From: Rhizobium sp. SL86
GTDB lineage: Bacteria; Pseudomonadota; Alphaproteobacteria; Rhizobiales; Rhizobiaceae
Assembly (NCBI RefSeq): GCF_026672545.1
Contig: NZ_JAPPRJ010000009.1
Coordinates: 620,001 to 684,000 of the forward strand
DNA: 64,000 nt
Direction: 5' to 3'
Shown: one piece after another, positions 55,988 through 64,000 of the stretch
Numbering within the stretch: the first letter of the stretch is position 1
Layout: the number at the start of each line of letters is the position of its first letter
The notes under the pieces: model-generated
The model's input: the letters and a program-made list of their open reading frames with translations, nothing else
Told to the model about the DNA's origin: nothing
Database searches by the model: none
Position numbers and translations under genes: made by a program

Positions 55988-56170
55988 TGACGGACGCAGC
56001 GCGGGATGTGCCTCAGTCGCCCTCCGGGCTCCTGACGCCACATCCCGCGCTCATCTCCCCCATCAAAACCTTTGCAATAATCTCAGGGCCCTGTCCGCCG
56101 CGTCCAGATTCGCCGTAATCCCGTCTCGGCACCAAATATGCGCGGTTCTCAACAGCCACCGACAAATGGT

Positions 56171-57517
56171 TCACCGTTCGCGAAACGCCGTACTTCCGAT
56201 CTTCGTCAGCGGTTTGAAGATGTAGTCGAAGATCGTGCGATGTCCGGTGGTGATGTTAACCACTGCCATCATGCCGGGAATGATGTCGAGTTCTTGTCCA
56301 TTCGCGGCTGCGGCATTGGTGATGCGCACGACGACCGAATAATAGCTGTCGCCATCCCGCGTCACCAGCGTATCCGCCCCCACCCGTTCCACGACAGCCG
56401 GCAGCGAACCGTAGATCGATGAATCATAAGCGGTGAGCCGGACGGTGGACTCCTGGCCCGTGCGAATGAAACCGATATCCTTCGGACTGACATGTACCTC
56501 GATCAGCAGGTCATCCCTGGTGGGCACGAATTCCGCAATGGTGTCGCCGGGTTTGACGACTTCGCCTGGGGTCGTCACCTTGACCTGCTTGACGATACCT
56601 TCCACGGGCGCCGTAATGAGGCTGCGGGTGACCTGATCCTTGGAGGCAATCACTCGCTCGGCCATGCCGGCCAGTGCGGTCTTCTTTTCCGACAGATTGC
56701 CATTGGCTTCCGCCACAAACTTGGCGCGCGTCGCCTGCATTTGCGCTTCGATCTCATGTGCTTTGCGTGTTGCCGCATTGATGGCCGCCTGCAGATCCGC
56801 GCGTTTGAGGGCGGTATCGGCTAGTTCTCGCTGAGCCTTCAAAAGTTCCGTCTCGGACACCAGTCCCTTCGCGACCTGCGGTTTCAGCATGTCGATCTGC
56901 TTGGCGACCAGCGCATCGATCTGTGAGAGTTTCTCGTCCTGGACGGAAGCATCCTCGGCCGACTGCAGTTGATCGGTCCTCTGGCGGTCATACACGCTCA
57001 GGGTCGAGTTCAGTTCCTGACTGCGCGCGGCATAGGCTGCACGCTCCGCAGCAATTGCATTTGCAGCGCCGGCAGACCCATCCTGCAGATCGGCCGGAAA
57101 AACGAGCGGCGTTCCATTCGCTTCAGCCTGAAGCCGCGCGACCAGCGCCGACAGACCCTGCCATGTCACCAGATATTCCTGGTATTTCGACTGCGCCTCT
57201 ATCGCCTCGATCCGTGCCACCGGTTGCCCGAGATGAACGAGGTCCCCTTCCCGCACGAAGACTTCGCGCACGATCCCCCCCTCCAGATTCTGGACGACCT
57301 GGATCTGGCTGGAGGGGATGACCTTTCCGGGGCCGCTTGCCCAGATTTCCAACGTAGAAACGTTTGCCCAGACGAGCATGGCGAAAGCCAGGAGAACAAT
57401 GGTCACGACCACGAGGAGGCTGGCGCGCCTTGGCCCGGACGAAGGTTCGGCAACTGCCGACATATCCGTCATGGCCTGGTCTCTTCCGGACGTGCTTGCA
57501 GTGGATGCGAAGCTCAT
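56171..57517 (-). CDS. HlyD-family type I secretion membrane-fusion protein
   Basis: 448 aa. One membrane helix (LLVVVTIVLLAFAMLVWANV, about 34-53), lipoyl-like half motif PGKVIPSSQIQVVQNLEGGI and VREVFVREGDLVHLGQPVA, a long coiled coil (about 110-300) and the second half TAPVEGIVKQVKVTTPGEVV. It bridges the ABC transporter and a TolC-like outer-membrane channel, which is not in this window. Overlaps the ABC gene by 4 bases; last gene of the operon. Confidence 0.95.
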   Translation of the reverse strand: MSFASTASTSGRDQAMTDMSAVAEPSSGPRRASLLVVVTIVLLAFAMLVWANVSTLEIWASGPGKVIPSSQIQVVQNLEGGIVREVFVREGDLVHLGQPVARIEAIEAQSKYQEYLVTWQGLSALVARLQAEANGTPLVFPADLQDGSAGAANAIAAERAAYAARSQELNSTLSVYDRQRTDQLQSAEDASVQDEKLSQIDALVAKQIDMLKPQVAKGLVSETELLKAQRELADTALKRADLQAAINAATRKAHEIEAQMQATRAKFVAEANGNLSEKKTALAGMAERVIASKDQVTRSLITAPVEGIVKQVKVTTPGEVVKPGDTIAEFVPTRDDLLIEVHVSPKDIGFIRTGQESTVRLTAYDSSIYGSLPAVVERVGADTLVTRDGDSYYSVVVRITNAAAANGQELDIIPGMMAVVNITTGHRTIFDYIFKPLTKIGSTAFRER

Positions 57518-59703
57518 GACAGCGCCTCCGCCGATGGTTTCGCTGTCAGCCGCGCGATCACCTCATCGCGCGGCCCGTCCGCAACGATCCGGCCCCCATC
57601 GAGCACGAGAACACGCGGCGTAAGTCGCAGCAGTTGAAGTTTATGGGTTACAATCAACGTCGTCCTGTTGCGCCGCCGCTCGGCAAGCTCCGCAAGAAAA
57701 CGCTGTTCGGTCGTTGAATCCATCATGCTGGTCGGCTCATCCAGCAGCAGGACGGGTGGGTTCATGAGGAGTGCCCTCGCCAGGCCGACGGCCTGTCGCT
57801 GCCCGCCGGAAAGATTGCCGCCCCTCTCCCCCACAGGGGTTGCAAGTCCCAGCGCCGAGTTGCCGATCACATCCAGGAGTGCCGAAGCCTTGGCCGCATC
57901 GAGGATCTCCGCATCTGAGGCGGACGGTTTTCCAATAAGGAGGTTCTCCTGGATCGTGCCGTGAAAGAGGACCGTATCCTGCCCGGCATAGCCAAGCTGC
58001 CGGCGCAGTTCGGCCGGATGGATCTGGCGGATGTCGACACCGTCGAGGCGGATGTGCCCCTCCTGCGCATCCATCAGCCGCACCAGAAGCTTGAGCAACG
58101 TGCTCTTGCCCGAGCCGACCCGCCCGATCACGCCGACCGCTTCTCCCTCGCCGATCCGCACCGAGAGGTCCGTCAGCGCGGCCATGTTGCCCGCCGCAGC
58201 CATGCCTTCGGCCAGATAGGTGAACCGCACGGCGTTGAATTCGATCGCTCCTTTCACCTCAAAGTTTTGCAGGGCGTGCTGTCCCGCCGCAACGTCCGTT
58301 GGCGCCTGCATGAAGCGGTTGAGCGCGCCAACGGCAAGCCGGACCTGCTGCCAGCGTGCCATCAACCCGGCCACCTGGGTGAAGGGCGCGATGCAACGAC
58401 TGGACAGGATGACGGCCGCGATGATGCCGCCGCTCGTCATTTCCGAATGCGACGCCAGCACGGCGCCCAAAGCGACCGTTGCCACCCAGGCGATCTGCGA
58501 CATCGATGCCGTCAGAATGCCGAAACCAAGCGACAGGCCGCGCGTTTCCATGCTGGTTGCCGAACTCTGGGCAATGAAGTGCTCCCATTGCCGGCGTGCC
58601 CAGGCCTCGGCATTGGACGCGCGCAGCGTATCAAGGCCGGAGACCACCTCGTGCAGAAACGCAGCCTTCTGGTTGCTTTCACGAAACCCCTTGGCGAGAC
58701 TACGCTTCATCGGCCACTGGATCACGACGCCGGCGAGGATGAGCAAAGTGATGGCGGTCAGGGTGACGAAGAAGAGATAGCCACCGACGAAGGCGATGAT
58801 GGCCAGGTAGAAGAAGACAAAAGGAAGATCCGCCAGCACCAGCAAGGTGGCGGATGTGAAGAAATCACGCACGGAATCGAATTCGCGCACCAGCTGCGCA
58901 AGCGCACCGGATGAAGCGGGTCTAGCCTCGGGACGGACCGACAGCATCTGCGAAAAGACCCGCGACCCCGCCTCGACATCGAACCGTCGGCCGGCGACAT
59001 CGACGAGATAGCCCCGGGTTATCTTGAGCACCAGATCAGCGGCGATGATGATCAGAACGCCGCTGGTCAGCCCGATCAGGCTGTCGAGCGAATTGTTCGG
59101 CAAAACGCGGTCGTAGACGGCCATCGAATAGAGCGACGTGGCAATCGCGATCACGTTGACCACAAGTCCGGCAAGCGCCGCATAGGCATAGGTCGAAGCA
59201 TTGGCCATCAACGGGCTGATCAGCCAATGGCGCCGCTCGGGAAGATCAAAATGCACGCTGCGGTGGTCGAAGAAGAAATCCGGTCGGATGTACCAGGCCG
59301 CACGCGGCGCATTCCGTTTGAGTTCCTCGAAGGACAGGAAGCCCTCGGGCTCAGGGCGTCCGCCGCTTCCCGCCACATAGCCCGCCGTCTCCCGCTTCAG
59401 GAGCGTCAAGACACGTCCGTCAGCCAGTTCCACGATGACAGGAAGGCTGGCCTTCCCCAGCAGGGCAAGCCCGGCCAGCGGCTTGACCGAGAGCCGGGCA
59501 TGCGACGCCGCCTCGGCCAGATGCTCGCGCGGCAACCTGTCCTCATCGAGCGGCAAATTGCGGCCAAGCGAGGCTATGCTTCCCCGGCGCCCATAAAACT
59601 GCACAGCATCCAGCAGCGCCGGCATGAAATCCGGCTGCTGCTTGCCAACGGACGCCCAGGTTCCCGCCTCTTCGGCGACGACCTCACTCGCGATGATATT
59701 CAT
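57514..59703 (-). CDS. Type I secretion ABC transporter (LapB/HlyB-like)
   Basis: 729 aa. Residues about 1-140 are a C39-like domain without the catalytic Cys, as in LapB and HlyB, which bind but do not cleave the substrate. Six membrane helices lie at about 165-450. The ATPase has GVIGRVGSGKSTLLKLLVRL (Walker A), GNLSGGQRQAVGLARAL (signature), VLLLDEPTSMMDS (Walker B) and VTHK (H-loop). It exports the large repeat protein encoded just upstream; the two genes overlap by 4 bases. Confidence 0.96.
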   Translation of the reverse strand: MNIIASEVVAEEAGTWASVGKQQPDFMPALLDAVQFYGRRGSIASLGRNLPLDEDRLPREHLAEAASHARLSVKPLAGLALLGKASLPVIVELADGRVLTLLKRETAGYVAGSGGRPEPEGFLSFEELKRNAPRAAWYIRPDFFFDHRSVHFDLPERRHWLISPLMANASTYAYAALAGLVVNVIAIATSLYSMAVYDRVLPNNSLDSLIGLTSGVLIIIAADLVLKITRGYLVDVAGRRFDVEAGSRVFSQMLSVRPEARPASSGALAQLVREFDSVRDFFTSATLLVLADLPFVFFYLAIIAFVGGYLFFVTLTAITLLILAGVVIQWPMKRSLAKGFRESNQKAAFLHEVVSGLDTLRASNAEAWARRQWEHFIAQSSATSMETRGLSLGFGILTASMSQIAWVATVALGAVLASHSEMTSGGIIAAVILSSRCIAPFTQVAGLMARWQQVRLAVGALNRFMQAPTDVAAGQHALQNFEVKGAIEFNAVRFTYLAEGMAAAGNMAALTDLSVRIGEGEAVGVIGRVGSGKSTLLKLLVRLMDAQEGHIRLDGVDIRQIHPAELRRQLGYAGQDTVLFHGTIQENLLIGKPSASDAEILDAAKASALLDVIGNSALGLATPVGERGGNLSGGQRQAVGLARALLMNPPVLLLDEPTSMMDSTTEQRFLAELAERRRNRTTLIVTHKLQLLRLTPRVLVLDGGRIVADGPRDEVIARLTAKPSAEALS

Positions 59704-62700
59704 GCCGCCAGAACCACATTTGCATGATCGTCAACGAGCACGGAGACATGCTGTGAGGCATTGTTGTAGACCGCATAATCGACACCGCCCGATGAAGTTG
59801 TGCCGGCGTTCGTCCAGCCGGTACCCGTCAGGCTGACGGTATCCCCGGTATCGGCATTCACGGTCAGTGTCGTCACCCCACCGGAAACATTGCTCGACAT
59901 GTCGAGCACATCGGCTGCTGCGATCTGCAGCAGGTTGTCGCCGGATCCCGTGATGTCGATCGCTTCGATGCTCTTGACGGCGTCCTGCGCGACCTTGGTG
60001 AAGTCGAGAACGAGGTTGGCGCCATCGAGAGCAAGCGTATCGAAGCCCGATCCTCCGTCAGCAGAGACTAACGAGGAGTTTGCAACGCTGAACCTGTCGC
60101 TGTCATTGGTCCCGACATAGGTCTGGCCGCCATAGTTAGCACTGCCGTAGATGACAAAGGCTGCTCCGCTGTCCGTTCCTCCGGCGTCGCTGTCAGGCGC
60201 CCCGACGAGGATGTCGTCATAGCCATCACCATTGACATCACCCGCCGCCGACAACGTCTTCCCGAGCGAATCCCCGGTATCGCCCAGAACCTTGAAACCA
60301 CCGGTGCCAGCCGCCACGTCGCTGAGGCTGATAGTGCTGAGGCCCGCCGCGTTTCCGAACACGACATAGGCGGCCCCGGCGGTCGTCCCACCCTCCTGGT
60401 TGCCGTAGGCGCTAACGACCAGATCATCAATCCCGTCACCGTTGATATCGCCGGCATCCGCTAGACTGTAGCCAGCATAGTTGAATGATCCCTCGCCTTC
60501 GATCTTGAAGCCACCGGAACCAGAGGCGACGTTGTCAAGATTAACGGTCGTCAGCGCAGTATGCGTTCCATAAACGACATAGGCAGCGCCTGCGCCAGTT
60601 GATGTTCCGTTGGCTCCAATCAGGACATCGTCATAGCCGTCATGATTGACGTCTCCGGCTGATGAGACCTTATAGCCCGCTTGATTGTTCTGTGATTCAC
60701 CAAAGATCTTGAAGCCACCTATTCCGTTCGCGACGTCGGACAAGTATATCGTCGATGCTGCGGTTGCCGAGCCATAGATCACATAGGCCGCCCCGGCGTT
60801 CGATCCGCCGGTATCGTTACCGTAAGCACCGATGACGATGTCATCATAGCCGTCATGGTTGAAGTCTCCGACAGAAGACAGGCTGAAACCTGCGTAGTCT
60901 GTTGCATTTTCTCCCAGAATGCGGAGCGCAGTACCGTTACTGACGGCAGCCGAAATGTCGACATTCGTCGCTGGTGTGCTCGACCCGAGGAGGATATAGG
61001 CGGCGCCCGCGTCTGACGCGCTGACATCATTGAAGCGATCACCGATCAAGATGTCATCATGACCATCGCCGTTGAAGTCGCCGGCTGCCGCGAACGCGAA
61101 GTTGACGTTCTGGATCGAGAACCCGCCGACCCCGGCCTTGATGCTGCTCAAATCCACAGTCGATAGGTTGGAGGATCCGTAGATGACGTAACTGCTGTTG
61201 GTATCCGCGACGATGAAATCGTCTCGACCATCTCCGTTCACATCGCCCGCGTCGGACACCGCGTAGCCAAGTGTCCTGCTGGCGGTCAAACCGGTGATCT
61301 TGAAACCACCGGCGCCCTCGGTGATTGTGCCGAGACCTGACTGCACACCTGAAGACGAACCAAACACGACATACACCGCGCCGGCATTGGAGCCGCCCTC
61401 GTCGTCATAGGGGCTACCGATCAGGAAGTCGTCGTATCCGTCGCCGTTGATGTCCCCAACGGCGGACATCGATGTAGAGAGCTTGTCTCCGGCCGCAGTT
61501 CCAACATACTCGAGACCGACGCTGCTCGACAAGGATGCCGTGTCGATCTTCTCGCCTGGTTCCGCGGTGCCGTAGACGGTAACGGTCACGACGCTCGCAG
61601 CTGTCCCTTCCTTGGATATGACGGTGAACGTCTCGTTGACCGACTGACCAGAGGCCAGGGCCTGAGTGGCTGTGCGACTGTTATCAAGGGTGTAGGTCCA
61701 CGTCCCTGCCGCAGTGATGGCGAATGTGCCATACGTCCCTTGCGTTGCGGTCTGGGCAATGAAGCCGAGCACGGTGGACCCGTCCTTGGCCAAAAGCGCG
61801 CCGGTCGCCGTCGAGAGAGTGTCCTCAGCCACCAGTCCGGTCAACGTACCCGTGATGACCGACGTGTCGTCCTTGCCGTTGATGATGATGGTCACCGGTT
61901 GCGTCGCGGTGCCATCAAAGGAGGTGACCGTGAAGGTTTCGGTGAGGGTCTCGCCCGTCTTCAGCATCTGAACGGCGGCGAGACTGTTTGTCAGCTTATA
62001 GGACCAGGCTCCCGCAGCCGTAATGGCAAATGTGCCATAGCTTCCGGTCGTTGCTGTCTGCACCACGAACGAAGCCTGTCCGGCGTCGGGGTCGGCATTG
62101 GTCAGCTTGCCGCTGGCGGTCAACGTTCCATCTTCCTCGACGGAACCGCTGGAAACGCCACTGATGACAGCATTGTCGTTCTTGCCGGCAACGGTGATGC
62201 TGGCCACTGCCGTACTGGTTCCGCCCCGCCCGTCGGAAACGGTGAAGGTGAAGGTATCCTCTATCGTTTCCCCGGTAATCAGCGCACCAATGGAGGTGGA
62301 TGTCGACGTATCGTACCGCACGCTATCGTAGGTGCCGTTGCTATCCGTATCAAGCAGCGTGACTGTTGCGCCCTTGGTGCTTGTTGCGGATGTCGCGGTA
62401 ACGGTCAGAGCGTCGCCATCTGCATCGCTGGCTCCCGCCAGCAGTTTCGAGACGGCAAACGTGGAAACCGTCTCGCTGCTGGGAACCTCCTGAACGCGTT
62501 GACCAGTGGCATCAAAGATCTGTGCCTTGATCTGGTTGCCGGCTTCGGCGCTGTACCAGGTCACGACGAAGCCTCCGCTGTCGAGTGCCGTAACGGAGGG
62601 GTCGAACTGCGAGCCGGTTATGACGGTGTTGACCAGGATCTCGTTTCCGACCTTGTTGCCGGCGGAATCGAATATCTGGGCCTTGATGCTGTCCGCAGAG

Positions 62701-64000
62701 GTGTCGACGCTGTCCGTGTCGCTGATCCAGGAAACTACGAATCCACCGTTTGTCAGCGCGGTGATGACGGGCCTTTCCTGAGTTCCGTTTTGGTAGGTGT
62801 TGACGAGGAACTCTGTCCCAACCTTCGCACCGGTTGCCGAATAAATTTGTGCTTTGATCGCGCCACCGTTCGTATCCAGGACCGTATCTGAACTGCCCCA
62901 GGTAATGACAAATCCGCCATTGGCGAGGCCCGTGACACTGGGTTGTATCTGATCACCAGCCGTGGTCGTGTTGATCAGCAGTTCACTGCCGACCTTCTGT
63001 CCGCTGGCACTGAATATCTGCGCCCGGATGCTGGCACCGCTCGTGTCAACCGTCCCGTCGTAGCTGTACCATGTCACGACGAAATTGCCGTTGGTAAGCG
63101 TCTCGACCTCGGGATCCATCTGGTCATACGCGGTCGTAGTGTTCACGAGGAACTCACCGCCCGATTTGCTGCCGTCGGCGTTATAGATCTGCCCCTTCGT
63201 GCTTGCGCCGAACGTATCGGTAGCATCACTGGTGCTTTGCCAGACAATGACGAATTTTCCGTCTTGCAGTGCCGCAATGCCCTGCCGGGTCTGGTCACCT
63301 GTCGTCACGGTGTTCACAAGGAACTCGGTACCCAGCTTCGACCCATCGGCCGCATAGCGCTGTGCCTTGATGCCGTATCCCGAATTGTCGCTTCCACCGT
63401 CGGTACTCTCCCACGTCACGACAAATCCACCCGTTGTCAGGGCGGCAACCTTTACATATTGCTGGTCGCCGGTCGTTACGCTGTTGACGGCGAATTCACT
63501 CCCGATCTTGTTGCCCACAGCGTCGTAGCGTTGGGCGGCGATATCTCCCACTTTGCTGGAATTGGCATTCTCCCAGGCGATGACGAAGCCGCCGTCGGCA
63601 AGCGTTGCGATGCTTGGCTGGAACTGATAGCCCGTATTGCTGGTGTTGACCCGAAATTCTGTCGTTGACAAGACGGGCGTGATATCGACATTCGTCGCGA
63701 CCGGCGCCGTATTGGATCCGTAGATCGTGACGCTGACGGTTTTGCTGGCTGTTCCGTCGAGTGATGTGACGGTGAACGTATCCGTCAGTTTCGCCGTTCC
63801 AGCAAGAGCCTTCACACTGGCGTTGTTGCTGTCGAGGTTGTAACTCCAGTGTCCCTCCGAATCCGTTGTAAACGTTCCGTACTTGCCCGAAGCGTTGGAT
63901 TGCGCCACGAAACCTGACTGGTCGGCATCCTTGTCGACAATCGTCAGCGTCCCGCTCGTTGAAAGCGAACCGGTCTTGACGACATATCCAGTTGTCCCTC
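59700..64000 (-). CDS. Giant type I-secreted repeat protein (VCBS, seven-fold repeats, FG-GAP), 5' end outside window
   Basis: 1433 codons visible, open at base 64000. In protein order: a VCBS-type Ig-like domain ending VSVTIYGSNTAPVATN; seven repeats of about 50 residues with GGFVxTW and VGxExLVN (about 62.5-63.65 kb); two or three VCBS domains (AGKNDNAVISG, INGKDDTSVITG); seven FG-GAP repeats such as GDINGDGYDDFLIGSPYDDE with Ca-binding Asp/Asn (about 60.1-61.5 kb); and a C-terminal Asp-rich domain with the export signal. Probably a surface adhesin or matrix protein. First gene of a T1SS operon. Confidence 0.9.
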   Translation of the reverse strand, partial: GTTGYVVKTGSLSTSGTLTIVDKDADQSGFVAQSNASGKYGTFTTDSEGHWSYNLDSNNASVKALAGTAKLTDTFTVTSLDGTASKTVSVTIYGSNTAPVATNVDITPVLSTTEFRVNTSNTGYQFQPSIATLADGGFVIAWENANSSKVGDIAAQRYDAVGNKIGSEFAVNSVTTGDQQYVKVAALTTGGFVVTWESTDGGSDNSGYGIKAQRYAADGSKLGTEFLVNTVTTGDQTRQGIAALQDGKFVIVWQSTSDATDTFGASTKGQIYNADGSKSGGEFLVNTTTAYDQMDPEVETLTNGNFVVTWYSYDGTVDTSGASIRAQIFSASGQKVGSELLINTTTAGDQIQPSVTGLANGGFVITWGSSDTVLDTNGGAIKAQIYSATGAKVGTEFLVNTYQNGTQERPVITALTNGGFVVSWISDTDSVDTSADSIKAQIFDSAGNKVGNEILVNTVITGSQFDPSVTALDSGGFVVTWYSAEAGNQIKAQIFDATGQRVQEVPSSETVSTFAVSKLLAGASDADGDALTVTATSATSTKGATVTLLDTDSNGTYDSVRYDTSTSTSIGALITGETIEDTFTFTVSDGRGGTSTAVASITVAGKNDNAVISGVSSGSVEEDGTLTASGKLTNADPDAGQASFVVQTATTGSYGTFAITAAGAWSYKLTNSLAAVQMLKTGETLTETFTVTSFDGTATQPVTIIINGKDDTSVITGTLTGLVAEDTLSTATGALLAKDGSTVLGFIAQTATQGTYGTFAITAAGTWTYTLDNSRTATQALASGQSVNETFTVISKEGTAASVVTVTVYGTAEPGEKIDTASLSSSVGLEYVGTAAGDKLSTSMSAVGDINGDGYDDFLIGSPYDDEGGSNAGAVYVVFGSSSGVQSGLGTITEGAGGFKITGLTASRTLGYAVSDAGDVNGDGRDDFIVADTNSSYVIYGSSNLSTVDLSSIKAGVGGFSIQNVNFAFAAAGDFNGDGHDDILIGDRFNDVSASDAGAAYILLGSSTPATNVDISAAVSNGTALRILGENATDYAGFSLSSVGDFNHDGYDDIVIGAYGNDTGGSNAGAAYVIYGSATAASTIYLSDVANGIGGFKIFGESQNNQAGYKVSSAGDVNHDGYDDVLIGANGTSTGAGAAYVVYGTHTALTTVNLDNVASGSGGFKIEGEGSFNYAGYSLADAGDINGDGIDDLVVSAYGNQEGGTTAGAAYVVFGNAAGLSTISLSDVAAGTGGFKVLGDTGDSLGKTLSAAGDVNGDGYDDILVGAPDSDAGGTDSGAAFVIYGSANYGGQTYVGTNDSDRFSVANSSLVSADGGSGFDTLALDGANLVLDFTKVAQDAVKSIEAIDITGSGDNLLQIAAADVLDMSSNVSGGVTTLTVNADTGDTVSLTGTGWTNAGTTSSGGVDYAVYNNASQHVSVLVDDHANVVLAA

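Noticed and set aside
61740..62891. 383-codon plus-strand frame inside the secreted protein gene
   Set aside because: Antisense to a clear repeat protein frame; no family resemblance.

Overview
The window reads as chromosome of a high-GC alphaproteobacterium, most likely in the Rhizobiaceae (Agrobacterium/Rhizobium-like). Supporting signs are the long rhizobial-type UvrB, the extensin-like protein, DusA, the DUF1501/DUF1800 pair, trb-type conjugation genes of rhizobial layout, and many short palindromic repeats resembling the rhizobial intergenic mosaic elements (RIME-like). No rRNA or tRNA gene was recognised.

Left part (1-22.7 kb), mostly housekeeping. On the minus strand: the 5' part of ddl, an extensin-like M15-type protein, a flavodoxin-fold oxidoreductase, a Cache-domain chemoreceptor, DUF1501 and a frameshifted DUF1800 gene. 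On the plus strand: an acyl-CoA thioesterase and a GGDEF-EAL protein. A small methyltransferase gene is followed by a complete IS701-family element, then uvrB, whose C-terminal tail contains several repeat elements read in frame. Next comes an AT-rich foreign gene for a P-loop NTPase with a PD-(D/E)XK-like C-terminus. Its first 12 codons are cut off by an IS256-family insertion with a perfect 8-bp target duplication. About 1.4 kb of tandem composite repeats and a small conserved ORF lead to dusA.

Accessory part (about 22.7-56 kb). A tyrosine integrase lies against the 5' end of dusA, a known integration site. It is followed by an AbiEi/AbiEii toxin-antitoxin pair, a compact trb mating-pair-formation operon (trbB-C-D-E-J-K-L-F-G-I plus DUF2274) without relaxase or coupling protein, an XRE regulator, and a complete type I-E CRISPR-Cas locus (cas3-cse1-cse2-cas7e-cas5e-cas6e-cas1e-cas2e) with a 72-repeat array transcribed away from cas2. 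This looks like an integrative conjugative element that has lost its DNA-processing genes but carries two defence systems. It ends in an IS3 remnant abutting a truncated LysR gene, a LapG-like transglutaminase-fold protease and an IS21-family element with two extra small ORFs.

Right part (56-64 kb). A minus-strand type I secretion operon with overlapping genes: a very large repeat-rich secreted protein (5' end outside the window), its ABC transporter and its HlyD-type adaptor. The LapG-like protease at 52 kb may act on this or another adhesin. The most interesting points are the IS-split NTPase-nuclease gene, the CRISPR-carrying dusA-linked island, repeat invasion of the uvrB and dusA reading frames, and putative operators at the integrase and AbiE promoters.
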